64,000 nt of DNA from Halopseudomonas sabulinigri (GTDB lineage Bacteria > Pseudomonadota > Gammaproteobacteria > Pseudomonadales > Pseudomonadaceae), in assembly GCF_900105255.1 (NCBI RefSeq), contig NZ_LT629763.1:1426001-1490000 (forward strand). Direction: 5' to 3'. Below the pieces are notes generated by a model. That model did not search any database, was not told where the DNA came from, and saw only the letters and a program-made list of their open reading frames with translations. This document shows positions 18,769 through 28,210 of the stretch, one piece after another. Every line of letters starts with the position of its first letter. The stretch's first letter is position 1. The translations under genes were made by a program, and so were the position numbers.

Positions 18769-20199
18769 ATGCATACAGTAGAGAAAATCGGCGGCACATC
18801 AATGAGTCGCTTTGAGGAAGTACTGAACAACATTTTCATTGGCCAACGTCAGGGTACCGAGCTGTACCAGCGTGTTTTCGTTGTCTCTGCCTACAGCGGT
18901 ATGACCAACATGCTGCTTGAGCATAAAAAGACCGGTGAGCCGGGGGTCTATGAGCGCTTCGCTGATGCGCACGTGGAGGATGCCTGGCTAGAGGCGCTGG
19001 ACAACGTGCAGAGCGCGATGGTCAGCAAGAATGCCGAGCTGTTCAAGGGCGAGTACGAGCGTCAGGCGGCCGATCGCTTTATCGAAGGCCGCATCAGCGA
19101 CGTGCGTGATTGCATGGTCAGCCTGCATCAGCTGTGTTCCTACGGACATTTTCAGCTGACCGAACACCTGATGAAGGTGCGCGAGATGCTCGCTTCTCTG
19201 GGCGAAGCGCACAGTGCCTTCAATACCGTACTGGCGCTGAAGAAAAAAGGCATCAACGCCCGCCTCGTCGATCTGACCGGTTGGAACCAGAGTGAGCCCA
19301 AGGCCTTTCAGGATATGGTCAAGGACAGCTTTGACGGTATCGACCTGAGCCGTGAGCTGGTGGTGGCCACGGGTTACACGCATTGCAGCGAAGGTCTGAT
19401 GAACACCTTTGATCGCGGCTACAGCGAGATCACCTTCGCTCAAATCGCCGCCAGCACCAGCGCGCGTGAGGCGATCATCCACAAGGAATATCACCTCTCC
19501 AGTGCCGACCCGAACCTGGTTGGCGTGGACAAGGTAGTGACTATCGGTCGGACCAATTACGACGTGGCCGACCAACTGTCCAACCTTGGCATGGAGGCGA
19601 TCCACCCCAAGGCAGCCCGCACCCTGCGCCGCGCCGGCATCCACCTGCGCATCAAGAATGCGTTCGAGCCGGATCACGGCGGTACCCTGATCAGTCAGGA
19701 TTACTGCAGCGAGAAGCCCTGCGTGGAGATCATCGCCGGTCGCAAGGATGTCTTTGGGCTGGAAGTGTTCGACCAGGAAATGCTGGGCGACGTAGGTTAC
19801 GACCTGGAAATCACCAAGCTGCTGAAGCAGCTCAAGCTCTATGTGGTGAACAAGGACTCCGACGCCAACAGCATCACCTACTACGCCTCAGGCTCGCGCA
19901 AGATGATCAACCGTGCCTCGCGCCTGATTGAAGAGCGCTATCCGATGGCCGAGGTAAACGTGCACAACATCGCGATCGTCTCAGCCATTGGCTCGGATCT
20001 GAAGGTCAAAGGCATACTGGCCAAGACTGTTGCAGCCTTGGCAGCCTCCGACATCAGCATCCAGGCGATTCACCAGTCGATCCGCCAGGTGGAGATGCAG
20101 TGCATCATCAAGGAAGAAGACTACGATGCTGCAGTCGCCTCGCTGCACTCGGCGCTGATTGAGCCAGAGAACCACGGCGACGTGATCGTCGCCGCCTGA
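18769..20199 (+). CDS. ask: Ectoine-operon aspartate kinase
   Basis: 476 residues, the Ask_Ect subgroup. It phosphorylates aspartate to feed aspartate semialdehyde to EctB. The start MHTVEKIGGTSMSRFEE with KIGGTSM is the kinase N-terminal motif; the kinase domain runs to about residue 300 and two ACT domains occupy the C terminus (LKLYVVNKDSDANSITYY, VSAIGSDLKVKGILAKT). Ask_Ect enzymes are relatively insensitive to lysine and threonine feedback. Start is the ATG at 18769; the upstream extension is unconserved. Confidence 0.94.
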   Translation: MHTVEKIGGTSMSRFEEVLNNIFIGQRQGTELYQRVFVVSAYSGMTNMLLEHKKTGEPGVYERFADAHVEDAWLEALDNVQSAMVSKNAELFKGEYERQAADRFIEGRISDVRDCMVSLHQLCSYGHFQLTEHLMKVREMLASLGEAHSAFNTVLALKKKGINARLVDLTGWNQSEPKAFQDMVKDSFDGIDLSRELVVATGYTHCSEGLMNTFDRGYSEITFAQIAASTSAREAIIHKEYHLSSADPNLVGVDKVVTIGRTNYDVADQLSNLGMEAIHPKAARTLRRAGIHLRIKNAFEPDHGGTLISQDYCSEKPCVEIIAGRKDVFGLEVFDQEMLGDVGYDLEITKLLKQLKLYVVNKDSDANSITYYASGSRKMINRASRLIEERYPMAEVNVHNIAIVSAIGSDLKVKGILAKTVAALAASDISIQAIHQSIRQVEMQCIIKEEDYDAAVASLHSALIEPENHGDVIVAA

Positions 20200-20220
20200 T
20201 TCCAGCTGGCAGCGATTGAC

Positions 20221-20250
20221 GAGGGCTCGGCAGGCAACTGCCGGGCCCTT
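20221..20250 (+). terminator. Terminator of the ectABCD-ask operon
   Basis: A long hairpin with a GCAA tetraloop (20234-20237) and about 13 pairs including wobbles (GAGGGCTCGGCAG with CTGCCGGGCCCTT) lies 21 bases after the ask stop. It is followed by a weak U-rich stretch (TTGTCGTTT). Confidence 0.75.
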
Positions 20251-20376
20251 GTCGTTTCTGCCGCCCTGCCCTGCACGGAACAGCAAACTTCGATATAGTC
20301 TGGCGAGCTACCCGCCTGCTCGGAACAACCAGCGCGGGCCCAGGTAGCACCTTATATACGGAAACGGGAATCGCCT

Positions 20377-21975
20377 GTGATTGAAGCAGTATGGATTGCT
20401 TTCGCCTTCTTGATGGGCTTGGCCACGCGCCAGGTTGGGCTGCCACCGCTGATTGGCTATCTGGGTGCTGGTTTTGCGCTCTCGGCGCTGGGTACACAGG
20501 TCGGAGTCGGGCCCGAGGATAGTGAAATACTCTCCCATATTGCCCACCTGGGCGTGCTTCTGCTGCTGTTTACCGTAGGACTCAAGCTCAAGGTCAAGAA
20601 CCTGGTTCGTCCCGAGGTGATCGGTGGCAGCCTGCTGCATTTCGGGCTCTCCACCGGTTTGCTGCTGGCCGGTCTGCTGTATTTTCTGGAGCTGCCTTTG
20701 GGCGAGGCAACCTTGCTCGCAATGGCACTGTCGTTCTCCAGCACGGTGCTGGCCGCCAAGGTGCTAGAGAGCAAGCGCGAGCTGCGCGCCTTCCACGGCC
20801 GCGTTGCAATTGGCGTGCTGATCATGCAGGACCTCATCGCGCTGGTGGCGATCAGCGTCGCCAGTGGCAAAAGCCCCTCTGCGTGGGCGCTGCTGGTGCT
20901 GATACTGCCGCTGAGCAAACCACTGCTGTTCAAACTGCTGGACATGAGCGGCCACGAAGAGCTGATGATCCTGCTGGGCCTGCTGCTGGCGCTGGTCGTC
21001 GGCGGCGCCGGCTTTGAAGCACTCGGGCTTAGCTCCGAGCTGGGCGCCCTGGCCTTCGGCGCGCTCATGGCCGGTCACAAGCGCGCCGGCGAGCTGTCGC
21101 AATCGCTTTGGAGCCTGAAGGAAATCTTTCTGGTCGGCTTCTTTCTGCAGATCGGGCTGGGCGGCCTGCCCGACATGCACGCGGTCGTCTTCGCCCTGGT
21201 GCTGACCCTGTTGCTGCCGCTCAAGGCGCTGCTGTTCTTCTTCCTCTTCGTGGGCTTCAAACTGCGCGCGCGCAGTGCCTTTCTCAGCAGCCTGACGCTG
21301 GCCAACTACAGCGAGTTCGGTTTGATCATGGCTAGTCTGGTGCTGCCTCAGTGGCTGATACCGCTGGCATTGACCGTTGCCTTTTCGTTCCTGCTGTCGG
21401 CGCCGCTCAATCGCATCGTGCACTCCGTCTACGAGCGCCTGTCACCGTATCTGCTACCGTTCGAGCGCAACATCCGCCATCCGGATGAACAACCCATAAC
21501 CCTGGGCGACGCGCAGATTCTGGTCATGGGGCTGGGCCGCACCGGCCGCGCCGCCTACGACAACCTGTTCGAGCAGGGCTTCAACGTTATTGCACTGGAC
21601 TCCGACCCCGTGGCCGTAGACGCCAGCCTGCAGGCTGGGCGCCGGGCGCTGTTTGCCGACGCGGAAGATCAGGTGTTCTGGCAAAACCTCGACATGCCCA
21701 ACATACACTCGGTGATACTGGCGATGAACGATGCCGAGGCCAAGACCATCGCCGTACAGAAGCTACGCTCACGCGGCTTCGATGGACTGATTGTTTCGCA
21801 TGCCATGTATGAAGATATTGCCCGCCGTATCATCCGCGCCGGCGCCGACCATACCTACCTGACCATGAGCGAGGCCGGCGCCGGCCTTGCCGAGCACGTC
21901 GCACGCAGCGCACGCGAGCGCGCCAGCCTGCTCAGCGAAACCGCCGGGCCCAATGCCGCAAGCAACAACAGCTAG
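20377..21975 (+). CDS. Kef/YbaL-type monovalent cation:proton antiporter (CPA2) with RCK-N domain
   Basis: A 532-residue inner-membrane transporter. Residues 1-365 form about a dozen hydrophobic segments of the Na_H_Exchanger fold (IGYLGAGFALSALG, HLGVLLLLFTVGLKLK, ALSFSSTVLAAKVLE, IMQDLIALVAISVASGK). The TrkA-N/RCK domain starts near 383 with ILVMGLGRTGRAAYDNL. It probably exchanges K+ for H+ under ligand control, like KefB/C or YbaL. GTG start. It follows the compatible-solute operon, which suits ion homeostasis under salt stress, though it has its own start region after a terminator. Confidence 0.85.
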   Translation: MIEAVWIAFAFLMGLATRQVGLPPLIGYLGAGFALSALGTQVGVGPEDSEILSHIAHLGVLLLLFTVGLKLKVKNLVRPEVIGGSLLHFGLSTGLLLAGLLYFLELPLGEATLLAMALSFSSTVLAAKVLESKRELRAFHGRVAIGVLIMQDLIALVAISVASGKSPSAWALLVLILPLSKPLLFKLLDMSGHEELMILLGLLLALVVGGAGFEALGLSSELGALAFGALMAGHKRAGELSQSLWSLKEIFLVGFFLQIGLGGLPDMHAVVFALVLTLLLPLKALLFFFLFVGFKLRARSAFLSSLTLANYSEFGLIMASLVLPQWLIPLALTVAFSFLLSAPLNRIVHSVYERLSPYLLPFERNIRHPDEQPITLGDAQILVMGLGRTGRAAYDNLFEQGFNVIALDSDPVAVDASLQAGRRALFADAEDQVFWQNLDMPNIHSVILAMNDAEAKTIAVQKLRSRGFDGLIVSHAMYEDIARRIIRAGADHTYLTMSEAGAGLAEHVARSARERASLLSETAGPNAASNNS

Positions 21976-22844
21976 CCCAGCAGCGTCTGGCTCACCTTCT
22001 GAGCCGCGAGGCGCGGGTGTTCCAGCATAAAGCAGTGCCCGCCGGTGGTTTTCTGTGCGGTAAAAGCCGAACTGCTGGCGGCCAGTCGCCGGGCGCTGGC
22101 CGCAACGAATGGATAGCTGCGATCGCCGTAAATGATATGGGTGGCAGTACTGACGCGTCGCAGGCTGCGCCACAATCCTTGCGGCATGGTCATGAATACC
22201 TCGGCTTCACGACTGGGGCGACAACACAGCTCCACCCCGCGCTCGGGGTGCTCACGCAGCGCATGCGCAATGTGCGCGGCGAATGCGCTCTCATCCCAGC
22301 CCCGGAACATACCGCGATTATGCAGCCCGGCATGCGCTGCAGCGCGATCAGGCCAGTTGTCGCGGCGCAAACGTGCGCGCTTGGCGACCGGGTTGTTATG
22401 CAACCCCAACACGCCGAGGCTGCGGCGCAACGCGATCAAACCCGGCGGAAAAAACACCGGGTCCAGGAGAACCGCGCGATTGAATAGCGATGGTCGCGCC
22501 GCCAGGATCAGCCCGGTTAATACACCGCCGAAGCTGTGACCGCACGCGTAGGAAGGCACTTCACCAAAGCGTTCGCGCCCAGCTTCAAAGGCTTCCAACG
22601 CCAGCTCGGCGTTACGATTCCAGCCGACGAAGCGCTCACCGTGATCGCTCTGCCCATGCCCTTGCAAGTCACACAACCACAGGTCGAAGTCTGCAGCCAG
22701 CACCTCCAGCAGCGGCTCATAGCTACGCGTGCAAAAGCCGTTGCCGTGCAGAAAATGCAGCAGCGGCTTTCCGCTGGGCGGGCTATGCCAACCGCGCAGG
22801 GTAAAACCGGCGTTTGTTTCATGCGCCCAGGGTAACAACTCCAT
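21972..22844 (-). CDS. Alpha/beta hydrolase
   Basis: 290 residues. It shows HGNGFCTRSY (oxyanion region), a Ser nucleophile in CGHSFGG, the acid region IIYGDRSYPFV and the catalytic His in GGHCFMLEHP. Substrate unknown. I start at ATG 22844 (MELLPWAHET), preceded by GAGGG; a longer frame begins 16 codons upstream. Its stop codon and that of the convergent antiporter share the palindrome CTAG at 21972-21975. Confidence 0.75.
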   Translation of the reverse strand: MELLPWAHETNAGFTLRGWHSPPSGKPLLHFLHGNGFCTRSYEPLLEVLAADFDLWLCDLQGHGQSDHGERFVGWNRNAELALEAFEAGRERFGEVPSYACGHSFGGVLTGLILAARPSLFNRAVLLDPVFFPPGLIALRRSLGVLGLHNNPVAKRARLRRDNWPDRAAAHAGLHNRGMFRGWDESAFAAHIAHALREHPERGVELCCRPSREAEVFMTMPQGLWRSLRRVSTATHIIYGDRSYPFVAASARRLAASSSAFTAQKTTGGHCFMLEHPRLAAQKVSQTLLG

Positions 22845-22948
22845 GCCCAATACCCTCTGAAAAGCAGCCAGTCTAAACGTCGCAGGCAGCACTGTCAGCG
22901 CTATGGGTATTTGCTAAGCTGCCGCATCGATATCGGGAATGGTGACTT

Positions 22949-23713
22949 ATGCTTCAGGTCGAAATAGCCGGTGCAGGCCCCAGTCTGGTCTGGGGCCACG
23001 GTCTGTTGGGCTGTATGGCGCAGGAAGGTGCCAGTGGCTGGTTTCACCGCGCTGGCCTGCCCGTTCGCCTGGTGCGCTATGACGCCTGCGGCCACGGCCT
23101 GTCGCAGCGACCGCTGGATTCCACGCGTTACACCTGGCCTGCGCTGGCGGCAGATATGCTCACCGTTGCCCGCCAACACGCCGGTCGGCACTATGCCCTG
23201 GGCGGACACTCGCTGGGGTGTGCCAGCGCCTTGCTCGCCGCGCTCAAGGCACCAGAGCGCGTCAGCCGGCTGGTACTGGCTACACCGCCGGCCATTTGGC
23301 AACAACGCGCCGCCCAACAGCGGCGTTATCAGCAGATGATTCGCCTCCTGCAGGGGCGCGGCCTGAATGCATTCATTCAGCTTTCTCGCCGCTTCCCGGC
23401 CTTGCCGGATTGGCTATTGCAGGGGCAACCCGATGCTGCAGTACCGCAACTCGAGGCCCTCAACGGCTTTACCCGAGAGTTACTGATCGCGCTGCTAAAA
23501 GGCGCCATGCTGTCCGACCTGCCGCCACCGGAACGCCTGGCAAGCTTGCAGCAACCCACCCTGATACTGGCCTGGCAAGGCGATGCGACCCATCCGTTGG
23601 CCAGCGCCGAGCAACTGGCTGACCATCTGCCCAATGCCGAGCTGAGAGTGATCGCCTCGCGCCAGGAACTCGGAAACTGGCCACAGCAGATAGCCGAGTT
23701 CATCAACCGGTGA
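22949..23713 (+). CDS. Alpha/beta hydrolase
   Basis: 254 residues: VWGHGLLG near the oxyanion position, RYDACGHGLSQRP, Ser nucleophile in GGHSLGCASAL, then a small lid and ILAWQGDATHPLASAEQLA with the acid Asp. The expected C-terminal GH motif is not obvious: the last strand reads VIASRQELGNWP, so the catalytic His is either elsewhere (DATHP) or absent. Divergent from the preceding hydrolase gene by 104 bases. Substrate unknown. Confidence 0.72.
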   Translation: MLQVEIAGAGPSLVWGHGLLGCMAQEGASGWFHRAGLPVRLVRYDACGHGLSQRPLDSTRYTWPALAADMLTVARQHAGRHYALGGHSLGCASALLAALKAPERVSRLVLATPPAIWQQRAAQQRRYQQMIRLLQGRGLNAFIQLSRRFPALPDWLLQGQPDAAVPQLEALNGFTRELLIALLKGAMLSDLPPPERLASLQQPTLILAWQGDATHPLASAEQLADHLPNAELRVIASRQELGNWPQQIAEFINR

Positions 23714-23726
23714 CACAGGCAAAGCC

Positions 23727-24443
23727 CTACTCCAGGCTGTAATCAATATTGGTGACCACGCGAATGCGCTTGGTTTCCGGCGTAAACGGGTCGACGTCCT
23801 CGATCGAGAAATAGCCTTGAGACGCGCGCCGGATGCTCCCCACCTCGGCACCGGCATCGCGGGCGAATTGATCCGCTGCCGCACGTGCATCCCGGGTAGC
23901 GTCAGCGATCATGTCCGGCTTGATGCTATCGAGTTGCGTGAACAGAAAGCTCGGCTGAAATTCATAGCTCTGCGTCAGGGCTACGCCAGATTTGACCAGC
24001 TCGCCAACCGACTGCATGCCCTGCTTGACGCTATCCACATCCTCGGTACGCACCAGCACCGTCACCTCGGCGCGATAACGGTCGGGCGGTAAAGTATTGC
24101 CATAGGCATTGGCGTGCTGATCCGTAATCTTGGGTACCGATAGCTGGATCTCAGGCTCCTTGAACCCCTTGAGCAGCAGAAAAGAACGCACCAGACCCTG
24201 TTGAGTGTCTATGTCATCCTGCAACTGGTCTAGACTGTTGCCAGTAAGGGTAAAATTGACCGGCCAAAGCGCCAGATCTGCCGGCACTTCGCGCTCCGCC
24301 AGTCCTTTGACGCTTACCACACGGTCAGCGCCACGAAACTGCAGCAGTCCGGTTTTCAGACTGATAGCCATGAAAGCCAGCGATAACGCGATCAACGCAG
24401 CGGCCAGGATAGAGCCCCAGGCAATACGAGAAGCAGACGGCAT
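23727..24443 (-). CDS. SIMPL domain (DUF541) protein
   Basis: 238 residues with an N-terminal signal anchor (about 8-32, IAWGSILAAALIALSLAFMAI) and then a SIMPL/DUF541 domain (VVSVKGLAEREVPADLALWPVNF, ATRDARAAADQFARDAGAEVGSIRRASQG). Members are periplasmic or outer-membrane-facing proteins such as BP26 and YggE; function is poorly defined, often linked to oxidative stress. The start at 24443 is fixed by GGAGG six bases upstream; that site itself overlaps an alternative upstream ATG. Confidence 0.82.
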   Translation of the reverse strand: MPSASRIAWGSILAAALIALSLAFMAISLKTGLLQFRGADRVVSVKGLAEREVPADLALWPVNFTLTGNSLDQLQDDIDTQQGLVRSFLLLKGFKEPEIQLSVPKITDQHANAYGNTLPPDRYRAEVTVLVRTEDVDSVKQGMQSVGELVKSGVALTQSYEFQPSFLFTQLDSIKPDMIADATRDARAAADQFARDAGAEVGSIRRASQGYFSIEDVDPFTPETKRIRVVTNIDYSLE

Positions 24444-24598
24444 AGGTACCTCCATAAAAACAAAATCGGACCCGGCAACAAAGGACGGACATTTGACACC
24501 AGGCATTTAACTTACGGGCGTTCCCCCTTAGAATAGCGCCCCGCTGCCATCGCCCGAACTTTCTTTGCTGTACCTCCATCACAATTCAAGGAGCAAAA

Positions 24599-25372
24599 GT
24601 GGATCTCGCGACACTTATTGGCCTTATCGGCGCTATCGGCATCATTGCCGCCTCCATCCTTCTGGGGACCGGCGCACAAGTCTTTTTCAACGTTCCCTCA
24701 TTGCTGATTGTGGTCTGCGGCAGTCTTTTCGTGGTGCTGGCAAAATTCAACGTGGGCCAGTTCATCGGCGCCATCAAGGTCGCAGGCCGCGCATTCCGCT
24801 TCAAACTGCCGGATGTGGAAGAAAGCATTACCGAACTGATCGATCTGGCCACCGTGTCGCGCAAACAGGGATTGCTGGCTCTTGAGGACAAGGAAATTTC
24901 TGCGGACTTTCTGAAGAGCGGCATCCAACTGCTGATCGACGGCCATCCGCAGGAAACCGTCAAGGCCATCCTGGAAAAGGAACGCCTGCTCACCCTGGAC
25001 CGTAACCGCTGGGGCGCCAAGGTATTTACCGCGCTGGGCGACGTGGGTCCCGCGATGGGCATGATTGGTACGCTGATTGGCCTGGTGCAGATGCTCTCCA
25101 ATATGGAAGATCCAAAATCCATTGGCCCCGCCATGGCGGTCGCACTGCTGACGACCCTCTACGGCGCGATGCTGGCGACCATGATCTGTATTCCGATTGC
25201 CGACAAACTGACCCTGCGCATGACCGAAGAGGCGCGCATGCAAGAGCTGTGGATTGACGCCATTCTGGCCATCCAGGAAGGCACCAACCCGCGAGTCATA
25301 GAGCAGCTGCTGAGCAGTTACCTGCCACGCGGCAAAGTCGCCAAGCCCGGCGGCGAAGCGGAAGACGCCTGA
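24599..25372 (+). CDS. pomA: Flagellar motor stator subunit PomA (sodium type)
   Basis: 257 residues, an inner-membrane MotA/TolQ/ExbB family protein with four predicted helices. The whole sequence tracks Vibrio PomA: the start MDLATLIGLIGAIG, GQFIGAIKVAGRAF, and the transmembrane 3-4 region GDVGPAMGMIGTLIGLVQMLSNMEDPKSIGPAMAVALLTTLYGA. It forms the 5:2 stator with PomB and couples ion flow to rotor torque. GTG start with AAGGAG. It overlaps pomB by one base (TGATG). Alternative name motC; the Na+ specificity is inferred from similarity. Confidence 0.9.
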   Translation: MDLATLIGLIGAIGIIAASILLGTGAQVFFNVPSLLIVVCGSLFVVLAKFNVGQFIGAIKVAGRAFRFKLPDVEESITELIDLATVSRKQGLLALEDKEISADFLKSGIQLLIDGHPQETVKAILEKERLLTLDRNRWGAKVFTALGDVGPAMGMIGTLIGLVQMLSNMEDPKSIGPAMAVALLTTLYGAMLATMICIPIADKLTLRMTEEARMQELWIDAILAIQEGTNPRVIEQLLSSYLPRGKVAKPGGEAEDA

Positions 25373-26301
25373 TGGACGGTGAAGACGACAAGCCCGGTAT
25401 CCCGGCGTGGGTCATGACCTTCGCCGACCTGATGTCGCTGCTGATGTGCTTCTTTGTGCTGCTGTTATCCTTCTCTGAAATTGACGCACAGAAGTTCAAA
25501 CAGATAGCCGGTGAGTTATCCAAAGCCTTTGGGGTGCAACGTGACGTGCCCGTACTGGACATCCCCATGGGCACCAGCCCGATTTTCGACAACTTTTCGC
25601 CGGGCAAACCCGAGCCGACACCGGTCGATAGCGTGCGTCAGCAAACCACTGAAGAAGCGCCGCAACTGGAAACCCTGAAAGCGGAAATGGAAGGCAAGCT
25701 GCAAGAACAGGTGGCAGAAACCACCGAGAAGCAGGTCGATACCAGCGTCGAGGCACTGCGTGACGTGCTGGAAAATGAACTGCAGGAAGGTCGCATTCAG
25801 CTAGAGCACGACCGCAAGCGCATCGTCATCCGCGTGGAGGAAAAAGGCTCCTTCCCCTCTGGCTCGGCCGACATGACCGCCGACTTTGAGGACATGCTCG
25901 ACAAAATCGCCGACGTCATTGCGCGCCTGCCCGGCGAGATCACTATTGAAGGACATACCGACGACATACCGATTAGCACCTATCGCTTTCAGTCGAACTG
26001 GGACCTCTCCGCTGCCCGAGCCTCGTCGGTGGCCAACGCGCTCTTGATCGGCGACGCGGTACAGCCGGAACGTCTCAAGGTGCAGGGTTACGCCGAAACC
26101 CGTCCACGCGCGGACAACGATTCAGCGGAAAACCGGGCATTGAATCGCCGGGTGGAAATCATTATTGACCTGTCCGGTTCGATCGAAGAATACGAAGCGC
26201 AGCTGCGCCGCCTGATGGAAGAGGATTTGGGCGATCTGATCAAGGATCTGGAGCTGCAGGACAGCCCGAGCCCCACGCCGCCGCCCGCCGAGCAGCCGTG
26301 A
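25372..26301 (+). CDS. pomB: Flagellar motor stator subunit PomB (sodium type)
   Basis: 309 residues. A short cytoplasmic N terminus precedes the single TM helix with the ion-binding Asp19 in WVMTFADLMSLLMCFFVLLL, the Na+-motor pattern including the Cys. A plug and linker region (KFKQIAGELSKAFGVQ, TSPIFDNFSPGKPEPTP) is followed by a C-terminal OmpA-like peptidoglycan-binding domain (ITIEGHTDDIPISTYRFQSNWDLSAARASSV, NRALNRRVEI). It anchors the stator to the cell wall. It ends 2 bases before the convergent flhB stop. Confidence 0.9.
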   Translation: MDGEDDKPGIPAWVMTFADLMSLLMCFFVLLLSFSEIDAQKFKQIAGELSKAFGVQRDVPVLDIPMGTSPIFDNFSPGKPEPTPVDSVRQQTTEEAPQLETLKAEMEGKLQEQVAETTEKQVDTSVEALRDVLENELQEGRIQLEHDRKRIVIRVEEKGSFPSGSADMTADFEDMLDKIADVIARLPGEITIEGHTDDIPISTYRFQSNWDLSAARASSVANALLIGDAVQPERLKVQGYAETRPRADNDSAENRALNRRVEIIIDLSGSIEEYEAQLRRLMEEDLGDLIKDLELQDSPSPTPPPAEQP

Positions 26302-26303
26302 GG

Positions 26304-27434
26304 TTACTTCTTCAGATCGTCCGGGATAGGCGGCTCGGGCATGGGGCCAGGGCGCTTGCCCTGCCCCGCTCGATACTGCCGCAGCTGGAAGACATAGGCC
26401 AGCACTTGGGCGACCGCCAGATAGAGGCCCGCCGGAATCTCCTGATCCAGCTCGGTGCTGTAATACACCGCCCGCGCCAGCGGCGGAGACTCCAGCACCA
26501 CCACCTCATTTTCATTCGCCACTTCACGGATCTTCTGCGCGATAAAGTCCGCCCCTTTGGCCAGCACCACGGGCGCCCCTCGGTTTAGCGGGTCATACTT
26601 CAGCGCCACGGCAAAGTGCGTCGGGTTGGTAATCACCACGTCGGCCTGCGGTACCTTCTCCATCATCCTCCGCTCGGCCATCTCGCGCTGCATCTGGCGA
26701 ATCTTCGACTTGACCTCGGGTTTACCTTCGGAGTCCTTGTACTCGTCACGCACTTCCTGCTTGGTCATCATCAGCTTCTGCTTGTTGTCCCAGAGCTGAA
26801 AAGGCACATCCACGGCGGCAATCAGAATCAGCGACGCCGACAGAATCAGCAGCGCACTCGCCAGCGCCCAGGCGCAATGCACAATCGCCTGCTCCAGCGG
26901 CTCTTGGCCCATGGTCAGAAAGTCGTCGGTACGCAGGTGCAGCACCAGCAAGGCCACGCTCAGCACCACCAGAAACTTGCCCAGTGCCTTCAGCAGCTCA
27001 ACCAACGCCTTGAGCGAAAACATGCGTTTGAGCCCCGACAACGGGTTCATGCGCTCGAACTTGGGTGCCAGCGACGAAGCACTGAATAGCCAGCCGCCGA
27101 GCATAATCGGGCCAACGATAGAGGCGACCAGCAGGAACCCGAACAGCGGCGCCAGCACCATCAGGCCTTCCTTCACGGAGGCAAACAGGTGCAAGGCCAT
27201 GGCGTCGGTACCGAACAGCGCCTCGCGCTCGAAGGAAAAATTGAACACCATGATGTCCATCAGCTTGCGCACCATGGCAGGCCCCAACATCAGCAACGCC
27301 ACCGCCGCCACCATCACCACCGCCAGCGTGTTCAGCTCCTTGGAGCGCGCGACCTGCCCCTTGTCACGCGACTCCTTGAGCCGTTTCGCCGTGGGCTCTT
27401 CGGTTTTTTCCTGACCGCTCTCGGAGTCTGCCAT
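26304..27434 (-). CDS. flhB: Flagellar type III export switch protein FlhB
   Basis: 376 residues: four transmembrane helices in the first 220 residues and a cytoplasmic autocleaving domain with the NPTH motif (VVITNPTHFAVALKYD). It belongs to the export gate and switches substrate class from rod/hook to filament after self-cleavage. The C-terminal tail is Pro-rich (GQGKRPGPMPEPPIPDD). Last gene of the fliLMNOPQR-flhB run, overlapping fliR by one base (TGATG). Confidence 0.95.
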   Translation of the reverse strand: MADSESGQEKTEEPTAKRLKESRDKGQVARSKELNTLAVVMVAAVALLMLGPAMVRKLMDIMVFNFSFEREALFGTDAMALHLFASVKEGLMVLAPLFGFLLVASIVGPIMLGGWLFSASSLAPKFERMNPLSGLKRMFSLKALVELLKALGKFLVVLSVALLVLHLRTDDFLTMGQEPLEQAIVHCAWALASALLILSASLILIAAVDVPFQLWDNKQKLMMTKQEVRDEYKDSEGKPEVKSKIRQMQREMAERRMMEKVPQADVVITNPTHFAVALKYDPLNRGAPVVLAKGADFIAQKIREVANENEVVVLESPPLARAVYYSTELDQEIPAGLYLAVAQVLAYVFQLRQYRAGQGKRPGPMPEPPIPDDLKK

Positions 27435-28210
27435 CAGCCAGCCCTCACCAGTGCGCGAAGCCAGACCAGGGCATTGGCAGCCAGCTCCTGGTACTGCCCC
27501 AGCACATTACTCAGCAGCACCCAGAGAATGAACAGACCAAACACCAGGGTCAGCGGAAAACCAATGGAAAAAATGTTCAGCTGCGGCGCTGCGCGCATCA
27601 TCACACCAAACGACAGGTTGACGATAAGCAGGGCCGTAATGGCCGGCAAGCCGATCAGGATGGCCGACGCCATGACCCAGGAGAAGCGGTAGACCAGCGC
27701 CTCGAAATCGGTGACCGCCAGGGTTTCCCCAATCGGCAGAGTAGTAAAGCTCTCTACCAGCACCTCGATCACCACCAGGTGGCCGTTCATCGCGAGAAAC
27801 AACAGCGTCACCAGCATGGTGAAAACCTGTGCGACCACGGCAACGGAGATCCCCATACTGGGGTCGTTCATGGAAGCGAACCCAAGCCCCATCTGCATGG
27901 CCACGATCTGCCCGGCCAGCACGTGAACCTGAAATAACAGCTGTAGGGAGAAGCCCATGGCCGCGCCAATCAGTATCTGCTCGGCGATGATCACCCAGGT
28001 ACTCAGTGACAGCGCATCCAGGGTTGGCACTTCCGGAATCTGCGGCGCGACCAGCAGGGTCAGTGCCAGCGCAAAGTACAGGCGTATGCGCGTCGGCACC
28101 AGCTGGGTACCGAATACCGGCATGGTCATCAGCACGCTGGCGATGCGAAACAGCACCCACAGGTAACTGGCCACCCAGCGGCTGAGCTCGGCGCTGGACA
28201 GCTCCAGCAT
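27434..28210 (-). CDS. fliR: Flagellar export gate protein FliR
   Basis: 258 residues, about six hydrophobic helices, starting MLELSSAELSRWVASYLW and continuing with FRIASVLMTMPVFGTQLVPTRIR, typical of FliR. It forms the helical export gate with FliP and FliQ. The start at 28210 overlaps the fliQ stop by one base; a much longer open frame upstream is only the shadow of fliQ. Confidence 0.95.
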   Translation of the reverse strand: MLELSSAELSRWVASYLWVLFRIASVLMTMPVFGTQLVPTRIRLYFALALTLLVAPQIPEVPTLDALSLSTWVIIAEQILIGAAMGFSLQLLFQVHVLAGQIVAMQMGLGFASMNDPSMGISVAVVAQVFTMLVTLLFLAMNGHLVVIEVLVESFTTLPIGETLAVTDFEALVYRFSWVMASAILIGLPAITALLIVNLSFGVMMRAAPQLNIFSIGFPLTLVFGLFILWVLLSNVLGQYQELAANALVWLRALVRAG

